Source: Corallococcus praedator (lineage in GTDB: Bacteria; Myxococcota; Myxococcia; Myxococcales; Myxococcaceae). From it: DNA of 46,845 bases. This document shows, piece by piece, positions 25,927 to 35,903 of this stretch. Within the stretch, counting starts at the first letter, position 1. Each line of letters starts with the position of its first letter. A model generated the notes under the pieces. It worked only from the letters and a program-made list of their open reading frames with translations. It was not told the DNA's origin and did no database searches. Position numbers and translations under genes: made by a program. The DNA lies in contig NZ_RAWI01000026.1 of NCBI RefSeq assembly GCF_003612125.1, positions 1 to 46,845 of the forward strand, written 5' to 3'.

Positions 25927-27378
25927 TCAGTTCGAAGCCAGGTCCGGGTCGGAGCCGTCCTCGCCCGAGGGCTCCGTGCCGTTCGGAAACAGGGCTCGAA
26001 GCTTCAGCCGCAAGGTCTGGCGTGAGACGCCGAGCGTCCGCGCGGCCTGGCTCTGGTTGCCCTGGGAGGACTCGAGCACGGCGGTGAGCAGGAACCGGTC
26101 GAGTTCGTCGTGGGCTTCGGCGTAGAGCTGGGTGGTCTTCAGCGCCAGCCGCTGTTGGATGAAGTCCTCGAGCGCCGGCTGCGCGACGCCCGCACCAGGA
26201 GGCCTGACCGGGTTCAGCAGCGAGGGCAGGAACAAGGGCAGCAGCACCGTGCCGCTCGCCTTGAGCAGGGCCTGCTTGAGCACGCTCTGCAGCTCCCGCA
26301 CGTTCCCCTTCCAGGGATGGGCGGCCAGACGTTCCAGGGTCTCCGGTGCGATCTCCCGGATGTCGCGGCCCAGCTCCGCGCCGAAGCGGCGGACGTAGTG
26401 CCGGGCCAGGGTGGCCACATCGTCGCCCCGCTCGCGCAGGGGCGGCAGGTGGATGGAGAACACGCCGAGCCGGTAGAAGAGGTCCGCCCGGAACCGCTCC
26501 TGGGCGGACAGCCGCGCGAGGTCCCGATGCGTCGAGGCGATCACCCGCACGTCGGTGTGGATCGTCTCGTTGCCGCCCACGCGCTCGAAGGTGCGCTCCT
26601 GCAGGACCCGCAGGATCTTGGCCTGCAACGCGAGCGGCATGTCGCCCACCTCGTCGAGCAGCAACGTCCCCCCGTTGCACTGCTCGAACTTGCCAATGCG
26701 CCGACGGTCCGCGCCGGTGAAGGCGCCCTTCTCGTGACCGAACAGCTCGCTTTCGAGCAGATGTTCGGGGATGGCCGCGCAGTTCAGCGCGAGGAAGGGC
26801 GCCTTCGAGCGGGCACTGTGCTGGTAGAGCGCCCGCGCGACCAGTTCCTTGCCAGTGCCGCTCTCGCCGGTGAGCAGCACCGTCACGTCCTGAGCGGCCA
26901 CCCGGCCAATGGATTTGTAGACCTCCAGCATCGCCGGACAACCGCCGATCAGGGAGCCCTCCGCGCGCTCGTCGGGAGGCTCCTCGTTGAGCAGCACCGG
27001 GGAGCGCATGCGCCGGGCGACTTCACAGGCCTCGCGAACCGTCTGCCCCAACTGCACGAGGTCGAGGGGCTTGTGGAGGTAGTTGAAGGCGCCATGCTTC
27101 ATCGCCTCGATGGCGGTGTCCGCCGTCTTGGCCATGGTGATGAAGACGACGGGAATGCGGGCGTCGAGGGCGCGGATCTGCTGATACACCTCCAACCCTG
27201 ACTGATCCGGCAACATCAGGTCGAGCAGGATGACGTCGGGCGCTTCGCGGCGCACGCTCGCAAGGCCATCCCGACCCGTGCTCGCCCAGCGCACCCGGTG
27301 GGCGGGCGCGGGGAACAACTGTCGGACCTGGGCGGGAATGACCGCCGCGTCGTCGTCGATGAGAAGAACATCCGCCAT
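25927..27378 (-). CDS. NtrC-family sigma-54 response regulator (REC-AAA+-Fis HTH)
   Basis: A 483-residue activator. The receiver domain (1-118) has acidic pocket D8-D10, phospho-site D53 (LLDLMLPD), T81 and K103. The AAA+ domain (about 142-375) has Walker A GESGTGKE (171-178), the sigma-54-contacting GAFTGA loop (218-223) and Walker B GGTLLLDE (236-243). A Fis-type helix-turn-helix ([19 protein letters not shown]) lies near the C-terminus. All signatures for ATP-driven open-complex formation are intact. The ATG at 27378 was chosen over a GTG three codons upstream. It is divergent from the hybrid kinase gene by 69 bases, and a sigma-54 promoter lies just past its stop. I infer it activates the two hydrolase genes, with the kinase as partner. 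Confidence 0.95.
   Translation of the reverse strand: MADVLLIDDDAAVIPAQVRQLFPAPAHRVRWASTGRDGLASVRREAPDVILLDLMLPDQSGLEVYQQIRALDARIPVVFITMAKTADTAIEAMKHGAFNYLHKPLDLVQLGQTVREACEVARRMRSPVLLNEEPPDERAEGSLIGGCPAMLEVYKSIGRVAAQDVTVLLTGESGTGKELVARALYQHSARSKAPFLALNCAAIPEHLLESELFGHEKGAFTGADRRRIGKFEQCNGGTLLLDEVGDMPLALQAKILRVLQERTFERVGGNETIHTDVRVIASTHRDLARLSAQERFRADLFYRLGVFSIHLPPLRERGDDVATLARHYVRRFGAELGRDIREIAPETLERLAAHPWKGNVRELQSVLKQALLKASGTVLLPLFLPSLLNPVRPPGAGVAQPALEDFIQQRLALKTTQLYAEAHDELDRFLLTAVLESSQGNQSQAARTLGVSRQTLRLKLRALFPNGTEPSGEDGSDPDLASN
25950..25976. repeat. Inverted repeat, candidate enhancer site for NtrC-type activator
   Basis: CGGAGCC (25950-25956) and GGCTCCG (25970-25976) form a perfect 7-bp inverted repeat with a 13-base spacer, so half-sites are 20 bases apart (about two helical turns). 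Its centre is about 120 bases upstream of the sigma-54 promoter, a usual position for an activator-binding site. It lies within the 3' end of the activator's own coding region, so chance is possible. Confidence 0.3.
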
Positions 27379-27447
27379 GCGGTGCACCCACGGGGTGTGC
27401 GACTACGCAGCCTGCTCGATGTCGGGCATCATCGCGAGCACCCTCCC

Positions 27448-30249
27448 ATGCCTCCAAAAAACCTGTCCGTCGAGGACGATCTTCGCTCCGCGCAACACCT
27501 CCTCGGCGTCAGCGACGGGCTGAGCGAACGGCTCCGGTTCGCGCTCCAGGGGTCGACCATCGGCGTCTGGGAAACCCAACTGACGGACGAGAACATCGAG
27601 AACGGCCGCCTGTCGGCGGTGAACGTCTGGGAACCGCTCGGCTACCCGGCCGAGGGCCCGCGAACGATGGCGGACCGCCTGGCGCTCTGGCACCCCGACG
27701 ACGTGGAGCGGGTGAAGCGGGTCACCGCGGCGTACCTGAAGGGTGAAACGCCGGGGTTCGAGGTCGAGGTCCGCGTCCGGCAGCACGACGGCACGTACCG
27801 GTGGATCCTCAGTCGGGGCACGGCGCTGCGCGACGCCCAGGGGCGTGCGCATCACTTCCTGGGCGTCAGCATCGACATCACGGATCGCAAGGAGGCCGAG
27901 ACCGCGCTCGCGCGCAGCCAGGAGCGCTACCGCGCAACGTTCGATCACGCTCCCGCCGGCCTGGTCCACGTGGATCCGCGACATGGGTTGAGGCACTTCA
28001 ATCGCGCCTACTGCGAGATCACCGGGTACTCCGTCAAAGAGCTCCTGGCCCTCGAACCCACCCAGCTCGCGCACCCCGAGGACCTCGAGCACGCGCTCGG
28101 CCATTTCCTGTCGCTGAGCCGGAATGAGATCGCGACCTACAGCATCGAGCACCGGTTCATTCGCAAGGACGGCAGGACGATCTGGATCAGCGTCACGTCC
28201 TCACGAGTGCCCACCGACGACGGAGCCGACTCATACATCGTGAGCATCGTGCACGATGTGTCGCGGCGAAAGCAGCTCGAGGAAGAGCTGCGGCAGGCGC
28301 GCGCGCTGGCCGAGCACGCCAACCGCGCCAAGGACGAGTTTCTCGCGAACGTCAGCCATGAGATCCGCACCCCGATGAATGCCATCCTCGGGATGACGGA
28401 GCTGGTCCTGGACACCCACCTCACCCAGGCCCAGCGTCAGTCGCTCAAGACCGTGAAGTCGGCCACGGGCAACCTGCTGGGGATCATCAACGACCTGCTC
28501 GACTTCTCGAAGATCGAAGCCGGCAAGCTGGCCCTGGATGCGGCGGACTTCGGCCTGCGCTCCGCCATCGGTGACACGCTGCGAGCGCTCGCCGTCCGCG
28601 CGCATCGCAAGGGGATCGAACTCGTCTGCAACGTGCACGCGGACGTCCCCGACGCGCTGGTCGGTGATGCGGGGCGTCTGCGGCAGATCGTCATCAACCT
28701 CGTGGGCAATGCCATCAAGTTCACCGCCCAGGGGGAGGTGGTGATGCAGGTGGAGGTCGCGAGCGAATCCGCCGAGCAGGTCGCGCTGCGGTTCTCCGTG
28801 CGCGACACCGGCATCGGCATCTCCACCGACAAGCAGACCGCCATCTTCCGCGCCTTCGAGCAGGAAGACGCCTCCACCAGCAGGAAGTACGGCGGGACCG
28901 GCCTGGGCCTCACCATCGCCGCGCGGTTGATTGGACTGATGGAGGGCGACATCGGGGTGGAGAGCGAACCAGGCCGCGGAAGCACCTTCACGTTCACCGC
29001 GCGCTTCGGACGGCATTCGGCGCCGACGGACCCTCCCCTGCCCCGACCGCTGCCGCTGCTGCGAGGCCTGCGGGTGCTCGTGGTGGACGACAACGCGGTG
29101 AACCGGCGCATCGTCGAGGAGTGGCTGCGCGCCTGGCGGATGGAGCCCACCGGGGTCGGTGACGGCATCGCGGCGATGGATGCACTCTGGCACGGCGTGG
29201 CGACGGGGCGACCGTACGCGCTGGCGCTGCTGGACTTCAGGATGCCGGACATCGACGGATTGAGCCTCGCGGCGAAGATTCGCGAGCGCTCCGAGCTGGC
29301 CGGCAGTCGCATCGTGCTGCTCACCTCCGCGGATCGACCTGGAGAGGCCGGCCGGATGCGCGAGCTGAAGATTGAAGCGCACCTGCTCAAGCCCGTGCCC
29401 CAGGACGAGCTGCTGGAGACCCTGCACCACGTCCTGGGCAGCGCCCCCACGGCGCCCGTGGTGGACGCGCCTTCCCCGGTGACTTCGAGCGCCACGGAAG
29501 TCCCCGCTTCGCCCGCCCGCCCCTTGCGCATCCTCATCGCCGAGGACGACGACTTCGGTGCGCAGCTCCTCCGTCAGTTGCTGACCCGGCGCGGTCACGA
29601 CGTGCACTCCGCCACCAGCGGCTTCGAAGCGCTGAAGCGGCTCGAAGCGGACGCCTACGACCTGCTGCTCCTGGATCTCCACATGCCGGAGCTGGACGGG
29701 TTCGAGGTCATCCGGAGCATCCGTCAGCGCGAACAGTCGACGGGCGCGCACCTGCCGGTGGTGGCGGTGACGGCCCGCTCACGCCGGCAGGATCGCGAGC
29801 GCTGTCTGGCCGCGGGCATGGACGACTTCCTGACCAAGCCCATCATCGCCAACGACCTCTGGGCGGTGCTCGAGCGCTTGGACCGCCGTCGAGCGCTCCG
29901 CCAGCTCCTGGATGCGCCGGTCCTGCTGTCGGCGTGCGGGGAAGACGCTCCGCTGCTCACGAAGCTCTGCGATGCGCTCATCGCGCGCCTGCCCGTCGAC
30001 CTCGCCTCGCTCGACGAGGCGATCCGCCACGGTGACGCGCATCGGCTGCGTCAGTGCGCGCACAAGCTCTCCGGAGTGCTGGCGACCTTTTCCAGCCTCG
30101 CGGGTGACCTCGCCTCCCAGATCGAGGACCGCGCGGAGGAGGGGCTTCCCCAGGAGGCCGCGCCGCTGGCCGCGCGGCTCCAGGCACTCTCGGGGGACCT
30201 GTTGATCGCCGTGCGGGGGCTGACCGTCAACGAGCTTCGCGGCGAATGA
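27448..30249 (+). CDS. Hybrid histidine kinase PAS-PAS-HisKA-HATPase-REC-REC-HPt
   Basis: A 933-residue soluble sensor with no membrane segment. It has two PAS domains (about 30-150 and 155-275, each ending in a PAC-like DITDRK or DVSRRK), HisKA with phospho-acceptor H304 (NVSHEIRTPMN), and HATPase with N box N421, G1 DTGIGI (D453) and GTGLGL (484-489). Receiver 1 (about 541-660) has D596, receiver 2 (about 693-810) has D743 in LLDLHMP, and a C-terminal HPt domain has H872 (AHKLSG). All residues for a full H-D-H-D phosphorelay are present. I chose the ATG at 27448 because upstream sequence overlaps the divergent activator gene. The last acceptor is plausibly D53 of that activator. PAS domains suggest a cytoplasmic small-molecule or redox signal, identity unknown. 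Confidence 0.96.
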   Translation: MPPKNLSVEDDLRSAQHLLGVSDGLSERLRFALQGSTIGVWETQLTDENIENGRLSAVNVWEPLGYPAEGPRTMADRLALWHPDDVERVKRVTAAYLKGETPGFEVEVRVRQHDGTYRWILSRGTALRDAQGRAHHFLGVSIDITDRKEAETALARSQERYRATFDHAPAGLVHVDPRHGLRHFNRAYCEITGYSVKELLALEPTQLAHPEDLEHALGHFLSLSRNEIATYSIEHRFIRKDGRTIWISVTSSRVPTDDGADSYIVSIVHDVSRRKQLEEELRQARALAEHANRAKDEFLANVSHEIRTPMNAILGMTELVLDTHLTQAQRQSLKTVKSATGNLLGIINDLLDFSKIEAGKLALDAADFGLRSAIGDTLRALAVRAHRKGIELVCNVHADVPDALVGDAGRLRQIVINLVGNAIKFTAQGEVVMQVEVASESAEQVALRFSVRDTGIGISTDKQTAIFRAFEQEDASTSRKYGGTGLGLTIAARLIGLMEGDIGVESEPGRGSTFTFTARFGRHSAPTDPPLPRPLPLLRGLRVLVVDDNAVNRRIVEEWLRAWRMEPTGVGDGIAAMDALWHGVATGRPYALALLDFRMPDIDGLSLAAKIRERSELAGSRIVLLTSADRPGEAGRMRELKIEAHLLKPVPQDELLETLHHVLGSAPTAPVVDAPSPVTSSATEVPASPARPLRILIAEDDDFGAQLLRQLLTRRGHDVHSATSGFEALKRLEADAYDLLLLDLHMPELDGFEVIRSIRQREQSTGAHLPVVAVTARSRRQDRERCLAAGMDDFLTKPIIANDLWAVLERLDRRRALRQLLDAPVLLSACGEDAPLLTKLCDALIARLPVDLASLDEAIRHGDAHRLRQCAHKLSGVLATFSSLAGDLASQIEDRAEEGLPQEAAPLAARLQALSGDLLIAVRGLTVNELRGE

Positions 30250-30251
30250 GC

Positions 30252-30307
30252 CGGGCCCCGACCGTCGTACGCCATGGGGGCGGTGTCCCCACGGCGCACG
30301 GGGCCCG
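30252..30307. terminator. Convergent-gene hairpin
   Basis: CGGGCCCCG (30252-30260) and CGGGGCCCG (30299-30307) form a perfect 9-bp stem, and a second imperfect stem (about 11 of 13 bp) can form inside it. It fills the 60-base gap between the ends of the kinase and the giant ATPase genes, so it could act in both directions. No T-run is present. Confidence 0.5.
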
Positions 30308-30309
30308 CG

Positions 30310-33300
30310 CTAACGCCGCAGCATGCCGCGCAGCAGCTCCAGCGCTTCGGTGATGCCCTGCCACACCTGGAGGGCCTTGATGCCCTCCCCTTCGCCCTGC
30401 ACGTTGCGGCGGGCAGCGCGCTCCAGCGGCAGGAGCGCCCCTTCCACCAGCTCAATCTGCCGGCTCAGCTCCGCCGGAGACGGACCGCTCGCCGCGCGCT
30501 GGAGCGACTCGGCCGGGGACTGCGCCGGCATGGACACGGACACCGGCCGGTCCGCCAGGGCGGTGATGGCGTGGGAGAGCTGCGCCAGGTACGGCCCGAA
30601 GTCGGGGGCCGGCGCGGCCAGCGGCACATTGCGCAGGGTGGGCGCCTCGGACGCGGTCGCCACGCGCTCCGTCAGGGCCTTGAGCAGCTGGGCCAGGTGC
30701 TTGAGGTACGGGGCCAGGTCCGTCGCCGGAGCGGACGGGACGACCACCGGGGCCGGGGCCACCGGCGGCGGCTTCGCGGCCGTCTCGCGACCCACGCGGG
30801 CGACCTCCAGGACGGCCTCGCGCAGGGCCTCCAGGTGCGGGGCCACCTCCACCAGGGGGTCCACGTCGGGGGCACTGCCCGCCTGCGCGGCGGCCTGGAC
30901 CACGGCGTCGCGCACCGCGCCCAGCTGCTCCTCGATGGCGCCCAGCTGACCGGTGACGCGCGCCACGGGGTCGTCCTCCTTGCCCCCCATGCGCTTCACG
31001 CGGGCGAAGCCCTGCTTGATCTCCTCCCAGCGCTTCGCCTTCTCCGGCGTCAGGCGTCCGCGCATCTCCGCCAGCTTGAGCAGGTTCTGCTCCGCGGCGG
31101 TGGTGAGCGTCTGGGATTCGCCCTGGTAGTGGTCGTCGATGCGGCGCTCCAGCTCGTCGTCCGTCATCGCGGAGACGACCTTCTCCGCCATCTTGCCCAT
31201 GTTGCGGTAGCTGCCCTGCAACTTGAACGGCGGCTCCGTGCGGAAGCGCTCGTCCTGCGCGGCGGAGGCGATGTACTGGAGGTTCACCTTGAGCAGCACC
31301 TGCTGCACGCGGAACAGCCGCTGGAAGACGGCGACAATCTCCTGGAGCTCCGCCGCCGCGTAGCCGTGCTTCAGCTCGCCGGAAGGGACATCCTCCCCCT
31401 TCGCCATCCGGATGAGGCGGTGCACGTCCTGCGGGTCGCGCGTGGCCAGCGGCGCCAGCACCGGGTTGGAGGTGAGCGCGTTCTCCAGGTAGCTGAGCGC
31501 GAACAGCTCTTCCTTGCCATCCAGGATGTCGCCCAGGTTGTACGTGTCCGCGCGGTTGGCGAGCATGTCCGGGATGCGGAAGCGCTCACCCGTCTCCGTG
31601 TACGGGTTGCCGGCCATCACCACGCAGAACTTCTTGCCGCGCAAATCGTACGTGCGCGTCTGGCCATTCCAGACACCCTCCACGCGGCGCTGGCCGTCGC
31701 ACAGGGAGATGAACTTCTGGAGCAGCTCCGGATCCGTGTGCTGGATGTCGTCGAGGTAGAGCATCACGTTGTTGCCCATCTCGAAGGACAGGTTGATGCG
31801 CTCCACCTCCTGCCGCGCGGTGGCGTTGGGCGCCTCCGACGGATCCAACGACTTCACGGAGTGGCCCAGCGCCGGTCCGTTCACCTTCACGAAGGTGAGG
31901 CCCAGGCGGCTGGCCACGTACTCCATCAGCGTCGTCTTGCCGTAGCCGGGCGGCGACATGAGCAGCAGCATGCCCATGCGGTCCGTGCGCTTGCCCTCGC
32001 CCGCCGCGCCCAGCTGCTTGGCCAGGTTGGCGCCGATGAGCGGCAGGTACACCTCGTCGATGAGCCGGTTGCGCACGAAGCTCGTGAGCACCTTGGGCGT
32101 CAGCTCCTCCAGCCGCAGCTTGCGCCGCTCCTTGTCCAGCAGGTCGCGCAGGTACGCGCGGTAGGCCATGTACGCGGGCACGCGCACCTGACGGAACTCG
32201 CCCAGCCGGGACAGGAACTCATCCAGGCGCAGCGGCAGCTTGCGGTCCTGCACGCGCGGGTGGCTGCCCAAGAGGCCCGTGGCCTCCGAGGACGTGATGG
32301 CGCCCGCCGTCTCGCGGTCCAGCTTGCGCTCGGTGATGAGCACCACCGCCGTCTCCAGCGACACGTAGGCCGCGTCGCCCGCGCCCCCCTCGCGCTTCGC
32401 GAGGAACGCGTCCACCCAGGCCCGCGCGATGCGCAGGCGCTCCGGCAGGTTCTTCTCCAGGCCGCGCAGGTCCTCGTCGAACGCGGTGCGCGAGCCGTGC
32501 CGGTCCAGGTGCGCGAGGAAGGCGTCCTTCACCGCCAGGGCCTCGCGGCTGGTGGTGAAGCGGGGGTTCGCCACCGCCAGCTCCTCCACGAGGTAGCGGC
32601 CCGCCTGCCGTCCTTCCGCGGGCGACGCCGCGAGCCCATGGCCCTTGAGGAACGCGAGCACCTGTTCGCCCAGCTCATCGCCCAGGGCCACCAGGTCCGA
32701 CGACGTGTCGAACGCCTGGCGAAGCCGCGCGAGGCTCTGCGCGCGCCGGTGGAACACACCCCGGAGCGTGTCGTCCGTGTCGAACGCCCAGTAGAGCGCG
32801 GCCCATGCGCGAGGCACCGGGGCGAAGCGCAGCAGGCCCGCGCCCTGATGCAGCGCGAGCAGCTTCTCCAGGAGCGACACCGCGTCCGCGTCGTGCACGC
32901 CGCGCTCGTAGCCCTCGTCGAAGCGGTCCGCCGAGTATGCCCGCACCCGCTCCAGCAGCTGTCCCTGCGCGCCGGCCTCGTACAGCGCCGCGAGCGTCAG
33001 GCCGCCCTTGCCCTCTTCCGCGTCCAGCAGCAGCGCCGCGGCCAGGTACTCCGAGCGGTAGACATCGCGCGTCTCGGAGACGAGGTGCTGCTCCCACAGC
33101 TCCCGGTACTTGAGCAGCTCCGGGTCCTCCAGCTTCTGCGTGTAGTCGGAGCCGGTGAGCTGCAGGTACAGCGCGCCGTCGCGCGGCACCAGCGTCAGGT
33201 CCAGGGGCTGCGTGTTGACGTGGAAGCGGTAGGGCCCCAGCTTGATGAGGCCCTCGCCGCCCTCGAACAGGTCCTGCCGGTCGCGCAGGGCGCGCAGGGC

Positions 33301-35844
33301 GTCCTGCTTGGCGGACTTCACCCGCGACATCACCTCGTCCGAGCGCACGCTGTCCTGCAGCGCCAGGAGCTGCTCGGCCAGCTGCCGCAGCTTGAGGATC
33401 ATCGCGTCGGACGCGAAGTAGGCGTTGAGTTCGTCGTCCGCCTTGAACGCCTTCGCCCGCCGCTGCACGCCCTGGAGGATGCGCTCCGCGGCGCTGAAGA
33501 GGCCGGACGCGCGGCGCTGGCGCTCGTCCACCAGCGACTGCTTGCGCGCGCCGAAGGCCTCCAGCAGCTCCTCGCGCTTCTGGGTGATCTGCCCCAGGAA
33601 CTCGTCGAACTCGCCGAAGCGGCCCTCCAGTTCCTCCAGCATCACGGTGAGCCGCGACAGCGCCTCGTCGCACTTCTCCGGAGCATCCGCCTGGGACAGC
33701 GCGTTCTCGATGCTCTGACCCAGCAGCTTGAACTGCGCGCCGAACTCCGCGCGCTTCTCCCGGCTGCTCAGCTCCTTGCGCCGCGCCTGGAGCCCCGCGC
33801 GCACGCGGTTCAGGCGGCTGAACAATTCGGAGATGCCCTCCAGGATGCGGGCGCGCGCCAGCGGGTCGCCCACCTGGAGTCCACCCACCACCTCGCCCAG
33901 CACCTCCAGGCCCTGGCCGGTGCGCTCCACGTCCTCCACCAGCGGCGCCAGCTCCGCCGTCGTGGTGACGGGCTCCAGCCGCTCCAGCAGGCCGTCCAGC
34001 CGGGTGGCCAGCGGTTGGAGCGCTTCGCCCTTCTGGAGGAAGTCCACGCACGCGGTGCTCACGGCGTCGGACGCGGCCACCACCGCCTGCTCCAGGGCGT
34101 CCACGCGCCCCAGGTCCATGTAGCGGATGTCCTTCAGGGTGATGAGGTGCCCGCGGTGCCGGCGCAGGTCCGCCAGCGCCCGCATGAAGCCCTCCGCGTC
34201 GGTGAGCCCCTCCGGCTGGGACTGGAGCAGGAGCGTGTCCTGCGCCGTCACCGCCTGCGCGAGCGACTCCTCCGCGCGCTTGCGCATCGCGAGGACCTTC
34301 TCGAACTCATCGATGATGAGCTCGGAGGTGCGCCGCAAGAGTTCAATGGGCTCCTGGAGCCCGACCTCCGCGTGGTTCAGCCAGTAGTACGCGTCCAGCG
34401 CCCGCGTGGCCGCGGACACCAGGTCCTCGTACGTGCGGCGGGTGGGCTTGTCCGTCTTCGCCACGCGCGGCAGCGTCAGGGCGTCGCTGATGCCGCGCAC
34501 CAGCTCCGCGTTGCCCACCTTGCCCAGGTAGCCCGGCGCGGGGGGCAGCTGCGCCGCGTGCTCGTCGGAGACGAACGGCGTCTGCCACACCTGCATGGGG
34601 TGCACGCGCGTGGGCTCCTGCGACGTGGCGCGGAACACCACCAGCCCACCGTCCGCGAAGAGGCTCATGCCGTTGGAGACAAGGGGCGTCTGCACCTCCT
34701 TGCGCACTAGGTTGTACGGGAACAGCACGTAGCTGCCCTCGTCCCGGCGGTGGAAGACGTAGAGCACGTCCTCCCCGTTGGGCGAGCGCACCGCGTGGTG
34801 GAACTCCATCTGCTCCGACGCGCCGTCGAAGACCTTGTAGTCGCCCGTCTGGAGGTAGTAGCCGCCCGGGAAGACGATGCCCTGGTCCTCCGGCAGCCGC
34901 ACGCAGGACTGCCCGATGGCGTCGATGCGCACCACGTGCTGGGTGCGCGCGTTGAAGACGAGGTAGCGGTGCGCCTTCTCCCGGAACGGGAGCACGCGCA
35001 GCAGGATGAGGCCGCCCACCTGTGTCCAGGCGAACTCCGCGTCATCCAGCGATTGATCCGGGTCGTCCACCGGCTCGCTGTAGATGCCCAGGCCGGTGGT
35101 GGTGTTGTCCTCGACCTTGATGGTGAGGTCGCCCTTCACCGTCTCCACGAAGACCTGATCCAGCACGTTGACGTGCGGGTGCTGGCCCAGCACGTACTGC
35201 TCGCGCGTGGCCACCGTCCACTCGAAGTCGTGCGACGGCGGGAAGACGTGGTCGCGCTCGCCCTGGTTGTCGACGTAGGTGGCGCGGCCCTCCACGTCCA
35301 CGTTGAAGCGGAAGACCTTGAGGTCGCGCGCGGACTGGCCCGTCTGGAACACGGCCAGCAGGCGCGAGTCCCGCCGGCGCAGCTGCAACAGCTTCGCGTC
35401 CTTGTAGTACTTGTACAGCTCGCCGAAGTCCTTCACGAACCGGGGGTCCGCGAGGAAGCCGCCGGCCTCCGTGGAGGGCACGGCGGACAGGTCGAAGCCC
35501 TCGGCCGTCTTCTCGAAGCGGTGCAGCGAGAAGACGTCCGAGACGACCGTCTCCTTCTTCAGGCCGATGAAGACGTTGTAGCCGAAGAGGAGGTACTTCC
35601 CGACGCTGACGATGTCGCGCGGGACGCAGTTGTTCTCCGTGCGCACCCGCTCGTTGCCGATGACGGTGAGTTCCGTGCCACCGAAGAGCGCCTTGCGCCG
35701 GGCGTTGAGGTCGTTCGCCTGGGTCGCCAGTGCGTCCGCCTGGGAGTGGAGGCGCGCACGGATGACCTCGTAGCTGCCGCCCTCCAGCGTCGCCTCGCCC
35801 CCGGGCACAGGGGTGCCCGGGGTCTTGCCGCTGTCAGTTGCCAT
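30310..35844 (-). CDS. Giant AAA+ ATPase of flotillin-linked cassette
   Basis: A 1,844-residue protein. Residues about 15-450 form a beta-rich domain opening with EGGSYEVIRARL and RTENNCVPRDIVSVG…FGYNVFIGL. Residues about 480-860 are long amphipathic helices, probably coiled coil. A single AAA+ core follows: Walker A SPPGYGKTT (K1303), Walker B MLYLDDIQ (D1365, D1366), and a sensor/arginine-finger region with MAGNPYTETGERFRIPDMLANRAD. The C-terminus (about 1640-1844) is Ala/Pro-rich with two related helical segments (DLAPYLKHLAQ, DFGPYLAQLSH). The core resembles MoxR/dynein-type AAA_5 modules. From memory, relatives are auto-annotated as 'DNA repair ATPase'; nothing visible supports a repair role. 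It is the third gene of a cassette with the flotillin (59-base gap) and the OB-fold membrane protein. A GGTGA site precedes the ATG. Confidence 0.88.
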   Translation of the reverse strand: MATDSGKTPGTPVPGGEATLEGGSYEVIRARLHSQADALATQANDLNARRKALFGGTELTVIGNERVRTENNCVPRDIVSVGKYLLFGYNVFIGLKKETVVSDVFSLHRFEKTAEGFDLSAVPSTEAGGFLADPRFVKDFGELYKYYKDAKLLQLRRRDSRLLAVFQTGQSARDLKVFRFNVDVEGRATYVDNQGERDHVFPPSHDFEWTVATREQYVLGQHPHVNVLDQVFVETVKGDLTIKVEDNTTTGLGIYSEPVDDPDQSLDDAEFAWTQVGGLILLRVLPFREKAHRYLVFNARTQHVVRIDAIGQSCVRLPEDQGIVFPGGYYLQTGDYKVFDGASEQMEFHHAVRSPNGEDVLYVFHRRDEGSYVLFPYNLVRKEVQTPLVSNGMSLFADGGLVVFRATSQEPTRVHPMQVWQTPFVSDEHAAQLPPAPGYLGKVGNAELVRGISDALTLPRVAKTDKPTRRTYEDLVSAATRALDAYYWLNHAEVGLQEPIELLRRTSELIIDEFEKVLAMRKRAEESLAQAVTAQDTLLLQSQPEGLTDAEGFMRALADLRRHRGHLITLKDIRYMDLGRVDALEQAVVAASDAVSTACVDFLQKGEALQPLATRLDGLLERLEPVTTTAELAPLVEDVERTGQGLEVLGEVVGGLQVGDPLARARILEGISELFSRLNRVRAGLQARRKELSSREKRAEFGAQFKLLGQSIENALSQADAPEKCDEALSRLTVMLEELEGRFGEFDEFLGQITQKREELLEAFGARKQSLVDERQRRASGLFSAAERILQGVQRRAKAFKADDELNAYFASDAMILKLRQLAEQLLALQDSVRSDEVMSRVKSAKQDALRALRDRQDLFEGGEGLIKLGPYRFHVNTQPLDLTLVPRDGALYLQLTGSDYTQKLEDPELLKYRELWEQHLVSETRDVYRSEYLAAALLLDAEEGKGGLTLAALYEAGAQGQLLERVRAYSADRFDEGYERGVHDADAVSLLEKLLALHQGAGLLRFAPVPRAWAALYWAFDTDDTLRGVFHRRAQSLARLRQAFDTSSDLVALGDELGEQVLAFLKGHGLAASPAEGRQAGRYLVEELAVANPRFTTSREALAVKDAFLAHLDRHGSRTAFDEDLRGLEKNLPERLRIARAWVDAFLAKREGGAGDAAYVSLETAVVLITERKLDRETAGAITSSEATGLLGSHPRVQDRKLPLRLDEFLSRLGEFRQVRVPAYMAYRAYLRDLLDKERRKLRLEELTPKVLTSFVRNRLIDEVYLPLIGANLAKQLGAAGEGKRTDRMGMLLLMSPPGYGKTTLMEYVASRLGLTFVKVNGPALGHSVKSLDPSEAPNATARQEVERINLSFEMGNNVMLYLDDIQHTDPELLQKFISLCDGQRRVEGVWNGQTRTYDLRGKKFCVVMAGNPYTETGERFRIPDMLANRADTYNLGDILDGKEELFALSYLENALTSNPVLAPLATRDPQDVHRLIRMAKGEDVPSGELKHGYAAAELQEIVAVFQRLFRVQQVLLKVNLQYIASAAQDERFRTEPPFKLQGSYRNMGKMAEKVVSAMTDDELERRIDDHYQGESQTLTTAAEQNLLKLAEMRGRLTPEKAKRWEEIKQGFARVKRMGGKEDDPVARVTGQLGAIEEQLGAVRDAVVQAAAQAGSAPDVDPLVEVAPHLEALREAVLEVARVGRETAAKPPPVAPAPVVVPSAPATDLAPYLKHLAQLLKALTERVATASEAPTLRNVPLAAPAPDFGPYLAQLSHAITALADRPVSVSMPAQSPAESLQRAASGPSPAELSRQIELVEGALLPLERAARRNVQGEGEGIKALQVWQGITEALELLRGMLRR

Positions 35845-35903
35845 GGATGTTCACCGAAAAGGGATGCGGTTCGCGGATGCGCCGGACGGAAGGCCCTTGA
35901 GGG

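Noticed and set aside
30274-34710. 1,478-codon plus-strand open frame antisense to the giant ATPase
   Set aside because: It is a mirror of a gene with strong third-position GC bias. Its product is His/Arg/Leu-rich without domains, while the opposite strand has AAA+ motifs.
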